Source: Limnomonas spitsbergensis
Taxonomy: Eukaryota; Chlorophyta; Chlorophyceae; Chlamydomonadales
Assembly: GCA_037349105.1 (NCBI GenBank)
Contig: JAYJMM010000123.1
Coordinates: 5,704,001-5,768,000, forward strand
Length of the DNA: 64,000 bases
Direction of reading: 5' to 3'
Both the position numbers and the translations under genes were made by a program. Shown piece by piece: positions 29,101 through 40,800 of the stretch; position 1 is the first letter of the stretch; every line of letters begins with the position of its first letter. The notes under the pieces were generated by a model. That model was not told where the DNA came from, did not search any database, and worked only from the letters and a program-made list of their open reading frames with translations.

Positions 29101-31427
29101 ATGGCAAACCTCGGGTATTCCTGGTTGCCGGCAAGCCGCACACAAAGCTCGATGGTAGGTTACCCAGTGCTGCGGCCGAACGGGTGCCTTCCTTAATCCA
29201 CGCCCCAGAGCGTATATCTTTCTTTCTTCCCCAAAGGGAAATGTTGTGTGCCATTACACACTGTGGTATGGGCTTCGCTATGCCACTGTTGACATCTGGT
29301 ACCAGATGTCAATAGTGGCATAGCGAAGCCTATACCATAACACGTGTCAAGGGATGCAATGCTTTGGGCCTCCAGATTTAAATTGCCTTCCCTCAGATTC
29401 AAATCAATGGATAATTTAACACTTTGCTCGGTCCCCCCAAAGATGGACAACTCTTGATTCCCGACTGAAACTGAAACAATCAACAATTCGTATTTATATG
29501 ATTCCCTCCTGAACATCAATAGTGGGAGAGACGGAAATTCGAATCTACCGTGCTTGTACCTCACCTCTATCCCCTGGCTCCTTTACAGCTAGCGCCTGCT
29601 CCTTCCTCCGAGCAGCCACGCGCTCAGGGTACAGCTTCTCAGCAAGTTCTTTCAGACGCAGGCACACGCCTGCAGTGGCATGCAGTGAGGGATGGGCTTC
29701 AGGTCTTGGGTCAGGGTTAAGGATTACGGGTGAAGGGCATGCGATGTAAGGCTAAGGGTTTAGGGTTGAGGGTTTAGGACAAAGGGTGAAGGGCATACAA
29801 TCTAGGGCATTGGGTTAGGGTTAAGGGCATACAATCTAGGGCATTGGGTCAGGGTTCAGGACAATGGGTTGAGGGCGACGATTTAGGTTTAAGGGTTCAG
29901 GTTGAGGGTCAAGGACAAAGGGTTGTTAAGGCCAAACAATCTAGGGCTAAGGGTTCAACTTAAGGATGGAGGTTTCATGAGCTGAGCAGTACTTAAGGGT
30001 GTCGGGTTAAGGTTAGGGATGGAGGGTTTATGAAATGGGCCCTCTGTACTGCTAGTTCCTTGAGGCAGTACTTTAGGGCATAGGGTTCAGGTCAAGGATG
30101 GAGGCCCTCTGTCCTGCTTGTTCCTTGAGGCATCAGCACAAACCCACAAACAGGCATACGGGCCTCAGGGTTTAGGGTTAAGGGTTCTAGGGCTAATGTT
30201 TACATCACTGCATGGGTTGGGTAGGCAGTGCCCCTTGCAAGCCTTAGTTTAGGGTTTAGGGTTCACCAGAGATTGGGTGGACAATGCGTTTGAAGCGCAT
30301 GCATAAAGCGCATGCATCTGAAGGGCATGAATATTTGAAGCAAGCATGCATATGAAGGGCATGATTATTTGAAGCAAGCATGCATATGAAGGGCATGAAT
30401 ATTTGAAGCATGAGGTGCTAGAATCCTCTAAGGTGTGCCACAAGTGAGTACAAATAGGAAGAAAAATCTTGGGGGCCGACCATGCAAAAAACCCCTTTGG
30501 GGGGAGCCTGCATGGTCGGCCCCCAAAGGTGTGCCACAAGCACGAAAAAATCCTGGTCTTCATGATGTTAGTGGTTTGGGCCATCAATTGATACAATCCT
30601 TCAGTGTTGAAATCTCCGGAAAGTGCGCCGCAGGGGCGGAAAATTCCTGTTTCTCATGGTTTCCGCTTGTTTTCGGGAACTTTCGGTACAGAGCTACCGC
30701 GCTCGACCGGAGGCCCCTATATTGCCCTAAATACCAGTATTCTGTTCTAGTACGAGTCATGCTCAGTACTGACTTGTCTGACTACCTTAAATAATCAATG
30801 ATGCATGCATGCATCTGCAGACATGCCCCTGACCTAGCTGCTGCCACTGCTGCTGCTGCCGCTGCAAAATCCGTCCAGTCCCCTGAGCTGCTGCTGGCGT
30901 CAAGCATGCAAACGCATGCATGCGGTGGAGCTATGCTGGGGAGGGGCTGGGAGGGGCTGGTGCTTCAATCCACCACTGGTGCTGGTGCTGGGGCCATCTG
31001 GTGCTAGGGCCATCCACCACTCGGGATGGTGCTGGTGCTGTAATCCACCACAGGGGAGGGGCTGGGAGGGGCAGGTGCTTCAATCCACCCTGGTAGCTGC
31101 TAGGCTGTGGCATCGCTCTCACCGAGGCCAGCGGAGTCGTTAGGAAGCGGGGTCCGGCAGAGGGGGCACGAGGGGGCCGTGCCAGACCGAGCTCGCTGCT
31201 CGGAGCACCAGCGAGAGAGGCACGTTTGGCAGAAATCGTGGCCGCAAGCGCCTGTGTGCGTGCATAGGGTTGCATTGGCGTGTCGGCCACGCGATAGCAG
31301 TGTCTAAAATTTAGGTCGTGTGGTGATGATGCGGAAGCTTACCGACGACGGGGTCGAGCAGCACGCCGTAGCAGATGCTGCAGGCCATGCAGCAGTCCAA
31401 GGCTGACTCATCGTCCTGCCCGTCCAT
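26045..31427 (-). CDS. C3HC4 RING-finger protein (probable E3 ubiquitin ligase)
   Basis: Joined on the minus strand: 31427-31343, 31251-31123, 28146-27833, 26131-26045; 204 aa if the last exon ends at TGA. Exons 1-2 give MDGQDDESALDCCMACSIC, then ACGHDFCQTC and SCPLC: all eight ligands of a C3HC4 RING are present (CxxC, CxH, CxxC, CxxC). Typical RING proteins bind E2 enzymes and promote ubiquitin transfer; substrates cannot be told. Exons 3-4 follow because phases fit (1, 1, 0) and their ends seed satellites as in the neighbouring genes; they encode an Arg/Ala/Gln-rich segment and a basic tail (DERRRRHKRSR). Alternatively exon 2 reads through to TAG at 31100-31102, giving ~78 aa. It is divergent from IFT140, 331 bp between starts. 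Confidence 0.6.
26460..27832 (-). repeat. 21-bp minisatellite starting at the RING-gene exon 3 donor
   Basis: About 62 copies; minus-strand unit CCTCAGGTATGGATTAGTATC. The exon 3 end reads GCCCCGCAG|GTATGGATTAGTATC, so each unit repeats the CAG|GTATGG donor. Three higher-order blocks share a CCATATCTGAGGGATACTAA-type variant. ORFs of up to 471 aa on both strands are artefacts. Confidence 0.95.
27833..28146 (-). CDS. RING gene candidate exon 3 (residues 72-176)
   Basis: Acceptor GACCGCTGCAG, 314 nt, entering in phase 1 and leaving in phase 0. Encodes (E)RDATRLAAQRRSQAGRSR, GLAQQQEQAVRGLGYATQG and FGWHASSPWVAPQ. GC-rich like other exons in the window. No domain recognised. The donor is CAG|GTATGG. 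Confidence 0.5.
28800..29010. mobile_element. MITE-like element, family B
   Basis: Near-terminal inverted motifs TTGATTGCCTTCCCTCAGAG and, at the right, TTTTGAGGGAAGGCATTGAA. A third copy of TTGCCTTCCCTCAGA lies at 29381, so the family is dispersed. Interior AT-rich and non-coding. Confidence 0.45.
29145..29212 (+). repeat. Repeat shared with 50555-50615
   Basis: GCGGCCGAACGGGTGCCTTCC followed by TTAATCCACGCC...GCGTAT recurs in IFT140 intron 15 at about 50555-50615 with ~85% identity over ~60 bp. Function unknown; a short interspersed element is possible. Confidence 0.5.
29263..29336. repeat. Near-perfect 74-bp palindrome
   Basis: Two ~36-bp arms, GGTATGGGCTTCGCTATGCC and on, meet at GGTACC with only a few mismatches (for example ACTGTTG against CAATAGT). 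No spacer. A strong cruciform or hairpin. Confidence 0.85.
29690..30250 (+). repeat. Degenerate interstitial telomere-type DNA
   Basis: Repeats of AGGGTTTAGGGTTGAGGG and TTAGGGTTAAGGGCATACAATC in a ~50-bp irregular period. No coding potential. Confidence 0.75.
30290..30415 (+). repeat. ~36-bp tandem repeat
   Basis: Three units of GAAGCAAGCATGCATATGAA plus GGGCATGAATATTT. Confidence 0.85.
30425..30540. repeat. 18-bp inverted repeat framed by 15-bp direct repeats
   Basis: TTGGGGGCCGACCATGCA and its exact inverse TGCATGGTCGGCCCCCAA flank a ~22-base loop containing CCCCTTTGGGG. AAGGTGTGCCACAAG lies on both sides (~30430 and ~30526). It looks like a small insertion or a duplicated hairpin. Confidence 0.8.
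30910..31100 (-). repeat. Short GGTGCTGG / GGGGCTGGGAG tandem repeats
   Basis: Units GCTGGTGCTTCAATCCACCA and GGGGAGGGGCTGGGAGGGGC recur three times just downstream of RING-gene exon 2. Confidence 0.7.
31123..31251 (-). CDS. RING gene exon 2 (residues 29-71)
   Basis: Acceptor GCACACAG. Encodes ACGHDFCQTCLSRWCSEQRA and SCPLCRTPLPNDSAGL, the second to fourth ligand pairs of the RING. The donor CTCG|GTGAGA leaves phase 1; without it the frame stops at TAG 31102-31100. Confidence 0.8.
31343..31427 (-). CDS. RING gene exon 1 (residues 1-28)
   Basis: ATG then DGQDDESALDCCMACSICYG and VLLDPVV, the first CxxC pair. The donor is GTCG|GTAAGC. The frame is open upstream, so an extra 5' exon is possible, but this Met suits a short N-terminal RING. 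Confidence 0.75.
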
Positions 31428-31758
31428 CAAGCCCAGCCCGAATTGCAGGCAGCTGACATAATTAGAGGGTGAGTATGACTGGTCGGGGAGCGCTGACGAA
31501 GATGTTGCCCCCATCGTTGGCCCGCCACGCCTGTACGGCATGAGTAGCGTGACAAAACGACGTACACACACTCCTCTTCGTAGCCTTTTGGAGCAGGACT
31601 GGACGTGGAACTGCATGTGCTTATTTTGAATAATTTTATTAAAGCAAGACATATGCTGTGTATTGCTGCTGACATAAAACTGGATCCGTAGACGCGTTCC
31701 GAAGGTCGTTCACCTCCAAATTTTCGCGTAGGCCAGCTCGTGGAGGCTAGCAATCGAA
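31428..31758. promoter_or_regulatory. Putative bidirectional promoter, RING gene / IFT140
   Basis: 331 bp separate the two divergent start codons. It is non-repetitive, unlike nearly everything around it. It contains TTGAATAATTTTATTAAAGC (~31623) and CAGCAGCAATACAC-type sequence on the minus strand. No defined TATA or RFX site can be claimed. Confidence 0.4.
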
Positions 31759-31821
31759 ATGGAGATATACTATACCACCAAGATCCAGGCAAAAGTTGGC
31801 CAAGTTGCTGGCTGGTCAAAG
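31759..31821 (+). CDS. IFT140: IFT140 exon 1 (residues 1-21)
   Basis: ATG in a good context (G at -3 and +4), [20 protein letters not shown], donor AAG|GTACAC. First strand of the N-terminal propeller. Confidence 0.85.
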
Positions 31822-34800
31822 GTACACACCCGCTCGCTTGGAAATCTGAGGATGAGCCCATAACTCCAGTGCCGATAGGATTCATACGCAGCTTGACGCC
31901 CATGCAATTTACGCACATCAAAACCCGAGTCCTACAACACATGCACGTAACTCCTTCACAGGCACTGGGCTGCGCTCCCCTCCTGGCTGTGGCGCTCAGC
32001 CCCAACGCGGTTGGCGTCTACACCGAGGAGGTCAGTCGGAGCTAGCAATGGTCCCTACCTGCCTCTTCACACCATGGACATGGCAGCATGAATGTGAAGG
32101 GCATGAAGCTCGATGTTCAATGTTTTAAGATTATACCTGCATGGAGCCATGGACGCATTGGGCATGGCGTCGGGGGGGGGATGGGCAAGGAGTGATGAAC
32201 AACATGCGCATGGCCCCATGCACGACCTGGACATGGCCGCATGCACAACATGGGCATGGCCTCATGAACGACATGGGCATGGCCTCATGCACGACATGGA
32301 CATGGCCGCATGCACGACATGGACACGGATGTCACGAACGAAATGGAGCGGAGAAGAGCCACTTCAATGAATCAGATGTCTTTCAATAAACATCTTCATG
32401 AACATCATGGACATGCCGTGACAGGCATCAAGGGCATGCCGTGACGGGCATCGTGGGCATACCGTTATGGACATCATGGACATACCCTGATGGACATCAT
32501 GGGCATGCCGTGATGGGCGTCGCAGGCATGCCGTGATAGACACGATGGGCATGCCGTGATGGGCGTCGCGGGCATGCCGTGATAGACACGATGGGCATGC
32601 CGTGATGGGCATCGCAGGCATGCCGTGATAGACATGATGGGCATGCCGTGATGGGCATCGCAGGCATGCCGTGATAGCACGATGGGCATGCCGTGATGGG
32701 CATCGCAGGCATGCCGTGATAGACACGATGGGCATGCCGTGATGGGCATCGCAGGCATGCCGTGATAGACACGATGGACATGCCGTGATGGGCATCGCAG
32801 GCATGCCGTGATAGCACGATGGGCATGCCGTGATGGGCATCGCAGGCATGCCGTGATAGACATGATGGGCATGCCGTGATGGGCATCGCAGGCATGCCGT
32901 GATAGACACGATGGACATGCCGTGATGGGCATCGCAGGCATGCCGTGATAGACACGATGGGCATGCCGTGATGGGCATCGTAGGCATGCCGTGATAGACA
33001 CGATGGGCATGCCGTGATGGGCATCGCAGGCATGCCGTGATAGACACGATGGGCATGCCGTGATGGGCATCGCAGGCATGCCGTGATAGACACGATGGGC
33101 ATGCCGTGATGGGCATCGCAGGCATGCCGTGATAGACACGATGGGCATGCCGTGATGGGCATCGCAGGCATGCCGTGATAGACACGATGGGCATGCCGTG
33201 ATGGGCATCGCAGGCATGCCGTGATAGACACGATGGGCATGCCGTGATGGGCATCGCAGGCATGCCGTGATAGACACGATGGGCATGCCGTGATGGGCAT
33301 CGCAGGCATGCCGTGATAGACATGATGGGCATGCCGTGATGGGCATCGCAGGCATGCCGTGATAGACACGATGGACATGCCGTGATGGGCGTCGCAGGCA
33401 TGCCGTGATAGACACGATGGGCATGCCGTGATGGGCATCGCAGGCATGCCGTGATAGACACGATGGGCATGCCGTGATGGGCATCGCAGGCATGCCGTGA
33501 TAGACACGATGGACATGCCGTGATGGGCATCGCAGGCATGCCGTGATAGACACGATGGACATGCCGTGATGGGCATCGCAGGCATGCCGTGATAGCACGA
33601 TGGGCATGCCGTGATGGGCATCGCAGGCATGCCGTGATAGACACGATGGGCATGCCGTGATGGGCATCGCAGGCATGCCGTGATAGACACGATGGACATG
33701 CCGTGATGGGCATCGCAGGCATGCCGTGATAGACACGATGGGCATGCCGTGATGGGCATCGTAGGCATGCCGTGATAGACACGATGGGCATGCCGTGATG
33801 GGCATCGCAGGCATGCCGTGATAGACACGATGGGCATGCCGTGATGGGCATCGCAGGCATGCCGTGATAGACACGATGGGCATGCCGTGATGGGCATCGC
33901 AGGCATGCCGTGATAGACACGATGGGCATGCCGTGATGGGCATCGCAGGCATGCCGTGATAGACACGATGGGCATGCCGTGATGGGCGTCGCAGGCATGC
34001 CGTGATAGACATGATGGGCATGCCGTGATGGGCATCGCAGGCATGCCGTGATAGACACGATGGGCATGCCGTGATGGGCATCGCAGGCATGCCGTGATAG
34101 ACACGATGGGCATGCCGTGATGGGCATCGCAGGCATGCCGTGATAGACACGATGGGCATGCCGTGATGGGCATCGCAGGCATGCCGTGATAGACACGATG
34201 GGCATGCCGTGATGGGCATCGCAGGCATGCCGTGATAGACACGATGGACATGCCGTGATGGGCGTCGCAGGCATGCCGTGATAGACACGATGGGCATGCC
34301 GTGATGGGCATCGCAGGCATGCCGTGATAGACACGATGGGCATGCCGTGATGGGCATCGCAGGCATGCCGTGATAGACATGATGGGCATGCCGTTATGGG
34401 CATCGCAGGCATGCTGTGATAGACATGATGGGCATGCCGTGATGGGCATCGCAGGCATGCTGTGATAGACACGATGGGCATGCCGTGATGGGCATCGCAG
34501 GCATGCCGTGATGGGCATCGCAGGCATGCCGTGATAGACACGATGGGCATGCCGTGATGGGCGTCGCAGGCATGCCGTGATAGACATGATGGGCATGCCG
34601 TGATGGGCATCGCAGGCATGCTGTGATAGACATGATGGGCATGCCGTGATGGGCATCGCAGGCATGCTGTGATAGACATGATGGGCATGCCGTGAGGGGA
34701 ATCGCAGGCATGCCGTGATAGACACGATGGGCATGCCGTGATGGGCGTCGCAGGCATGCCGTGATAGACATGATGGGCATGCCGTGATGGGCGTCGCAGG

Positions 34801-37800
34801 CATGCCGTGATAGGCATGATGGGCATGCCGTGATGGGCATCGCAGGCATGCTGTGATAGACATGATGGGCATGCCGTGATAGACATGATGGGCATGCCGT
34901 GATGGGCGTCGCAGGCATGCCGTGATAGACACGATGGGCATGCCGTGATGGGCGTTGCGGGTATGCCGTGATAGACATGATGGGCAAGCCGTGATGGGTG
35001 TCGCGGGCATGCCGTGTTAGACATGATGGGCATGCCGTGATGGGCATCGCGGGCATGCTGTGATAGACACTATGGGCATGCCAAAAATGCTGTGATAGGC
35101 ATGCCATGATGGACATTATGGGCATGCCTTGATGCTGTGATGGGCATGCCATGATGGCCATCATGGGCAATGGGTATCGTATCGTCAACGTCGTGCTAAG
35201 GTCATCATGAGTACCCGTACCTCGTGTGTATTCAGAGACTGTAGGCCAGTCTCAGCTTCATGTCAGCTTCATTCAGGCCGCTGGCCGGGGCTCCATTTGC
35301 GGCCAGCCTTGCTGCCCTGGCCACCAGTCGTAGGCCGGTTCAGGCTTGGGTTAAAACGGGCCTTAAGCTGCCACAGGGCGGCCCGTTAAAGGTGGACTCG
35401 TGGCCAACAAAAGGAAAACTGGTGTAGGCTGGTCATCCTCCGGCCCCATAAGGCAGCCTGAACAGTGAACATGCATGCGCATGCGCCCAAGGCCTCGGCC
35501 TACAGGCTCGTTTGCATACGCCTGAAGCTACAGCCTGAGGACTTCTTTACTTACGCCTTGGGCTACGGCCTTAGGACTCCCTTAGTCATTTGCATCTAGT
35601 TTAGGGTTATGGGTTCAGGGTCAAGGACTCAGCTAGTCACTTGCATCTAGTTGAGGGAAAAGGGTCTCCCCTCTCCTGCCTGAAGAGGTGTCTCCATCCC
35701 TCGCACTTGCCGTGTGTTGCGCGGGGCCGGTCCACCTCCCTCCACCCGCCTCCTGCCTGATGAGGTGTCCCCATCCCTAGCACTTGCCGTGTGTTGCGCA
35801 GGGCCGGTCCACCTCCCTCCACCCGCCTCCTGCCTGATGAGGTGTCCCCATCCCTCGCACTTGCCGTGTGTTGCGCAGGGCCGGTCCACCTCCCGCCACC
35901 CGCCTCTCCCCTCCTACCTGACGATATGTCGCCATCCCTCCAACCACTCACCCCCCGCCACCCGCCTCCTGCCGGATGAGGTGTCCCCATCCCTCCCATT
36001 TGCTGTTGTGTTGCGCAGGGCCGGTCCACCTCCCTCCACCCGCCTCCCCCCTACCCCCTCCCGCTTGCCGTGTGTTGCGCAGGGCCGGCCTCTGGACCCG
36101 AACAACGAGTACACGATAAAGAACGTGCGGGGAACCGAGTGCCTGCGTCTGGCATGGCACCCGCTGCTGCCGCTGCTGGCCATCGGCTGGAAGGATGGTG
36201 AGTCATGTGTCGAATAGTGTTGAATATAAACCCTTAATCCTGTCAATCCTAAACTCGCTCCTGGCCATCGGTTGGGAGGATGGTGAGTTGTATGTCAAAA
36301 ACTGATTATAAAACCCTTAAACTTCAACTACGTTTAGGGGTTTATGACCCTAAGCCAGCAGCAGACTGTTCCTTCACCCGAGGCAGATAAGGGAGGGCGG
36401 GCGATTCGAAACATTAGGCTCCTCACGTGGACCTCACTAAACACTAATACCTTAAACCCGAAGAAGACGGTAGGGCGCCTAGACCCTGAACCCTAAACCC
36501 TGTACCAACTACGACTCAGGGCGCACAATTGTTTACATCGTTTATCGTTTTCCTTTACTCATCGTTTTCCTTTGTTCCTCGTTTGCTTAATTCGTCGTTT
36601 ACTGATTTATTTCTCACTTCTCCTCCAGCGGGCGCCCTCCCGTTCCAGAACGCTCAAGAGCGGTAGGCCGAGGCCATGAAGTAGACTGCAGGACGCCTAA
36701 ACCCCTAACGCTAACCCCTGAACCCTAAACCCTCAACCCTTTGCCCCACGACTAAAAGGCTCAGGGCTACAGGTATTGCTTTAGGGTTTCAGGGTTTAGG
36801 GCTACAGGTATTGCTTTAGGGTTTCAGGGTTTAGGGCTACAGGTATTGCTTTAGGGTTTCAGGGTTTAGGGCTACAGGTATGGCTTTAGAGTTTCAGGGT
36901 TTAGAGCTACTGGTATGGCTTTAGGGTTTCAGGGTTTAGGGCTACTGGTATGGCTTTAGGGTTTCAGGGTTTAGGGCTACTGGTATGGCTGGTTTTATTA
37001 TTCACTTTCTCATTCACTTTTTCACGTCTCTCCCGCTCCTCAGGCGCCATCTTGTTTTGGAACGCCGAGGAGGTCAGCAAGACGCACCGCAGCCCTTTGA
37101 TACCTTACTCATAAACCCCTATATTGGGTTGCGTCAGGGGCGCATTGCTGACTCAATTGTTGTTTACCGATTTGATGTTTCTCAGGTGCCATCTCGTTCT
37201 GGAACTCCGAGGAGCGCCACATGAGGAGGACAGTAAGACGCACCGCAGCCCCCTGATACCTTTTACCCCTAAACCCCTAGACAGGGACTCGTGTCAGGGC
37301 GTATTGTTGACTTAATTGTTTATTGATTTGATGTTCGTCAGGCGCCATCTCGTTCTGGAACGCTGAGGAGCGCCACACTGAGGAGGACAGCAAGACGCAC
37401 CGCAGCCCCATCAGCTCCATGAACTGGAACCTGGGGGGAGACCGGCTCTTCACTTCGGACGACAACGGGAAGGTAAGGACAGGGGGGAGAGAGGGAGACG
37501 AGGTAACGGGGAGGGGGGTGGGACTGGCTCTTCACGTCAGACGACTACGGGAAGGAAAGAAGGGGAGGATCGGGGGTCGCGGAAACGGGGAAGGGGATGG
37601 GACCGGCTCTTCACGTCAGACGACAACGGGAAGGTAAGAATTGGGGGACGGGGCAAGGGAACGGGGGAGGCGGTGATGAGGGAGGGAACGGGGAGGGGGG
37701 GGGGGGCGAGGGAGGGAACGAGGGAGAGGGGACAGGCTCTCCACGTCGGACGACAACGGGGAGGCAAGGAGGGAGGGTGGGGGGGTGAAGGAACGTAGGG

Positions 37801-40800
37801 GCGGGGACCGGCTCTTCACATTGGACGACAATGGGAAGGCGCGAGCAGGGGGGTGAACGGAGGAACTTAGGGGTGGAGACCGGCCCTCTGCGTCAGATGA
37901 CAATTGGAAGGCAAGAATGGGGGGGTGGGGCGAAAGAACTGAAGGGGGGACTGGTCCTTCACGTTGGACGACAATGGGAAGGCGAGAATCAGAGGGGGGG
38001 GGGGCGGGGGGGCGAAAGAAGGTAGGGGTGGGCGCCGGCTCTTCACGTTGGATGACAGTTGGAAAGCAAGAAGAACAGGGGGGCGAGGGTGACAGGCTCT
38101 TCACCTCGGATGTAATGGGATGGCAAGGAGGTGAGGAGAGTCCAGCGAGGGGGAGGGGAAGGAACGGGGTAGGGTGAAAATGCTCTTCAATTCGGACAAC
38201 AACGGGAAGGCAAGAAGGGGTGGATCCTTAACCTTTAACCATAATCCCAAAACCCGAATCCCTAGACCCTCACCCCTAAACCTTCATCCCTCAACCCCAA
38301 TTCCTAAACCATAATCCCTGAACCCTTATCCAATAAACCTTATCCCTTAAACCTCATCCCTAACCCTTCATCCCTAAACCCTTACCCCTACCCCTCATTC
38401 CTAAACCCTAAATCCTCATCCCTCATTCCTGAACCCTCAATCCTTAACCCTAATCCTGAACCCATATCGTGCACCACATCCCTAGGCCCTAAGCCCCAAA
38501 ATCCCACACGCCCTCCCATTTCACAGCTTGCTGTCTGGAAGACGGACCGCCTGATGCGTCCCATCCACATGGTCTCATACGACGAGCAGCCCGGCTGTCG
38601 GATCCGGATCTGCGCCATGGGTCCCACGGAGCACGTCGCCGAGACTGGCACAGCGGCCACCACGGTCTACTACGGAGTCAACCAGAACGATGTGACCATC
38701 ATCAAGTGGGCCAACGACCAGGGCTACACCGGAGTGGTGCAGGTGAGGGTTAAGGTCAAAGGGTTTTAGGGTTAAGGGTTAAAGATTTTAGGGTTCCACT
38801 GCTCTCCTCCTCCCCCTTAGGAGCTCCCTGACGAGGTACAGACCATTTCTACTTCAAGGTGAAGGAGCAGCTGGTCATCCCTCCCCTCTCGCCCCCCACT
38901 GCCCTCTAGCCCCCCACTCCCCTCTTGCCCCCCACTCCGGAGCTCCTCCTCCAGATGCAGCCCATTCACTTTCTTTGGATGCACTTCATGTTTCCTTTTA
39001 TTCCCATAAACTTCGAATTTAATCTATATTCAGGAGCTCCCTGACGAGGTTCAGACCATCATGTACTACAAGGAGAAGGAGCAGCTGGTCATCACGACGG
39101 GCGGCTGCACCATGCTGTTGCTGGCCAAGGATGAGGAGCAGCCTGGAAGCTGGCAGACGGTGTCGAAGATGAAGTTTGCAACAGGAACCGGGGAGGCGGC
39201 CAGCCAGCTGCAGGTATGGGAAGTGTGGGAGGCAGCCAGCCAGCTGCAGGTATGGGAAGTGTGGGAGGCAGCCAGCCAGCTGCAGGTATGGGAAGTGTGG
39301 GAGGCGGCCAGCCAGCTGCAGGTATGGGAAGTGTGGGAGGCAGCCAGCCAGCTGCAGGTTACGGAAGTGTGGGAGGCGGCCAGCCAGCTGCAGGTATGGG
39401 AAGTGTGGGAGGCAGCCAGCCAGCTGCAGGTATGGGAAGTGTGGGAGGCGGCCAGCCAGCTGCAGGTATGGGAAGTGTGGGAGGCAGCCAGCCAGCTGCA
39501 GGTATGGGAAGTGTGGGAGGCAGACAGCCAGCTGCAGGTATATATTATATATAAATGTATATACATGAGGTGTGGATGGTGTGGGAGGCGACCAGGCAGC
39601 TGCAGGTGTGGGAGGTGTGGGAGGCAGCCAGACAGCTGCTGGTGTGGAAGGGACGGGTGGTTTGGGAAGCAGCCAGACAGCTGCTGCTGGTGGGAGGTGT
39701 GGGAGGCAGGTAACCAGCTGTTGGTGTGGGAGGTATGGGAAGTGTGGGAGGCGGCCAGCCAGCTGCAGGTGTGGGAGGAGTGTACCGCATGCGTTCACAT
39801 CAAACTTTTGAAGGGGTGGTAGAAGTGTACCGCAGGAGTCCACACTGTACTGCTTGTGGTTGGGAGGAGTGTATCGTTTGAGTCCACACTGTCCTGCTTG
39901 TGGTTGGGAGGAGTGGGCGGCATGGGTCCACAATGTACTTTCGGAAGGTTGGAGGAGTGTACCGCATGAGTCCACATTGTACTTTCGGAAGGTTGGAGGA
40001 GTGTACCGCATGAGTCCACATTGTACTTTCAGAGGGTTGAAGGAGTGTACCGCATGAGTCCACATTGTACTTTCAGAAGGTTGAAGGAGTGTACCGCATG
40101 AGTCCACATTGTACTTTCGGAAGGTTGGAGGAGTGTACCGCATGAGTCCACATTGTACTTTGGAAGGTTGGAGGAGTGTACCGCATGAGTTAACCATGTA
40201 CTTCTTGAAAGGGGTGTTGGATGTGTACCGCATGAGTTCACAGTACACTTTGTTATATGTGAAAGGAGTGAACCAGCACATGAGTTTGCGATATTCCTGT
40301 TGAGGAGTTGTCGGAGGTTAACCACATGAACACCGTGAAGTGCATTGTGAACTCATGCGGTACACTCCTCCCACCCCCAAAAGGTTCATAAACGCCCTCT
40401 CCCCCCCTCCCTCCCCTCCACAATGCCCCCACCTGCCTCCCCTCCTCAAATTCTCTCTTCCTTCCACCACCACCCTATCCACCCTGTCCACACTTTATTT
40501 CCCACCATCCACCCCTGACCCCCCCTTCTTGATACTCCCCCACTCTTCATCCCCACTCGTTATCAGGTCTGTTGGGCCTGCGAGCACACCCTAGCCTCTG
40601 CCTCTGAGAAGGATGCCGTTGTACGGCTGTACAACTTTGACACGGAGGACAACTATGTACTGCACCCTGAAGCGCCCAGCGAGGGTTCCGGAGGTGTAAA
40701 CCGCATCGCATGCCTAGCGTCTGACCTCAGGTGGGGGGAAGAGGGGTAGGGTTTAGGAAGGGGAGATAGAGGGGTAGGGCTAGGGAGGTGGGGCAGAGGG

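Larger units (their letters stand above)
28200..30820. repeat. RING-gene intron 2: small elements and telomere-like DNA
   Basis: No exon found. Holds a MITE-like element (28800-29010), a long palindrome (29263-29336), a repeat shared with 50555, degenerate TTTAGGG-type DNA at 29690-30250, a ~36-bp tandem (30290-30415) and an inverted-repeat insertion (30425-30540). Confidence 0.6.

Noticed and set aside
32364..35033. 889-aa Met/Pro/His/Cys-rich minus-strand ORF
   Set aside because: Satellite open in all three minus-strand frames, lying in IFT140 intron 2; no non-repeat domain.
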